From assembly GCA_946480495.1 (NCBI GenBank), contig CAMLKO010000082.1:1-5644 (forward strand): DNA of 5,644 bases. The letters are read 5' to 3'. This DNA comes from an uncultured Caulobacteraceae bacterium. Its GTDB lineage: Bacteria > Pseudomonadota > Alphaproteobacteria > Caulobacterales > Caulobacteraceae. The notes beneath the pieces are model-generated. The model was given only the letters and a program-made list of their open reading frames with translations, searched no databases and was not told where the DNA came from. Shown piece by piece: positions 5,590 to 5,644 of this stretch. A program made the translations under genes and the position numbers. The first letter of the stretch is position 1. Every line of letters begins with the position of its first letter.

Positions 5590-5644
5590 TGGTGCCGGCT
5601 GAGGGACTTGAACCCCCGACCTTCGGTTTACAAAACCGCTGCTC
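5590..5644 (-). tRNA. tRNA-Thr (UGU anticodon), 5' part beyond the window
   Basis: The visible 55 bases correspond to tRNA positions 22-76. The D-stem 3' strand GAGC is followed by A26, then an anticodon arm GCGGT, loop TTTGTAA, ACCGA with anticodon TGT (reads ACA, threonine); the outermost pair 27-43 is a G-A mismatch. The variable loop AGGTC leads to a T-arm GGGGG, loop TTCAAGT, CCCTC, then acceptor strand AGCCGGC, discriminator A and an encoded CCA (5592-5590). The missing 21 bases lie right of 5644. A 5-bp inverted repeat CACCT-CAAC-AGGTG on the minus strand (5591-5578) starts inside the CCA and may be a trailer element removed in processing. Confidence 0.93.

Noticed and set aside
1..5644. 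CRISPR array, insertion sequence or phage remnants
   Set aside because: No regularly spaced repeats, transposase or integrase motifs, or terminal inverted repeats were found. The tRNA-Thr end shows no repeated attachment-like copy inside the window.

Overview
The window is GC-rich, densely packed bacterial DNA with strong G/C bias at third codon positions. It most likely comes from an alphaproteobacterium. Caulobacterales (Caulobacter/Phenylobacterium type) is my best guess, from a mitochondrial-type class I cytochrome c, an ArfB-type ribosome-rescue factor, a UPF0178 protein and a class II aldolase-like protein of a kind I associate with that group. This is inference; no marker gene is present to prove it.

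Left part, plus strand (1-4081): three genes in a row. A class II aldolase/adducin-fold protein (85-867) has a textbook Shine-Dalgarno sequence. It is followed after 24 bases by a predicted secreted or outer-membrane beta-strand protein (about 892-1662), whose signal peptide can only be included if translation starts at a non-ATG codon. After a 61-base gap with a perfect hairpin comes a large thiamine-diphosphate enzyme (1724-4081). It resembles the homodimeric pyruvate dehydrogenase E1 (AceE) but lacks the AceE N-terminal extension and has no E2/E3 partner genes here. Whether the three genes share a pathway cannot be told from the sequence. The spacing allows co-transcription, with a possible extra promoter before the enzyme.

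Right part, minus strand (4078-5644), read from right to left: the 3' part of tRNA-Thr(UGU) with encoded CCA (cut by the window edge), a UPF0178 (YaiI/YqxD) PIN-like protein, arfB overlapping it by ATGA, then after 72 bases a lipoprotein-type cytochrome c. The cytochrome gene converges on the thiamine-diphosphate enzyme gene, and the two share the palindrome CTAG, so each stop codon overlaps the other.

The most interesting signals are: the E1-like enzyme without the E2-docking region; the coupled pair of a PIN-like putative nuclease and the nonstop-ribosome rescue factor ArfB, headed by a hairpin that would hide the ribosome-binding site; the apparent ATT/CTG start of the secreted protein; and an aldolase-fold protein that keeps its metal ligands but lacks the catalytic glutamate. 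No mobile element, CRISPR array or large repeat was seen. No gene-free stretch exceeds 85 bases.
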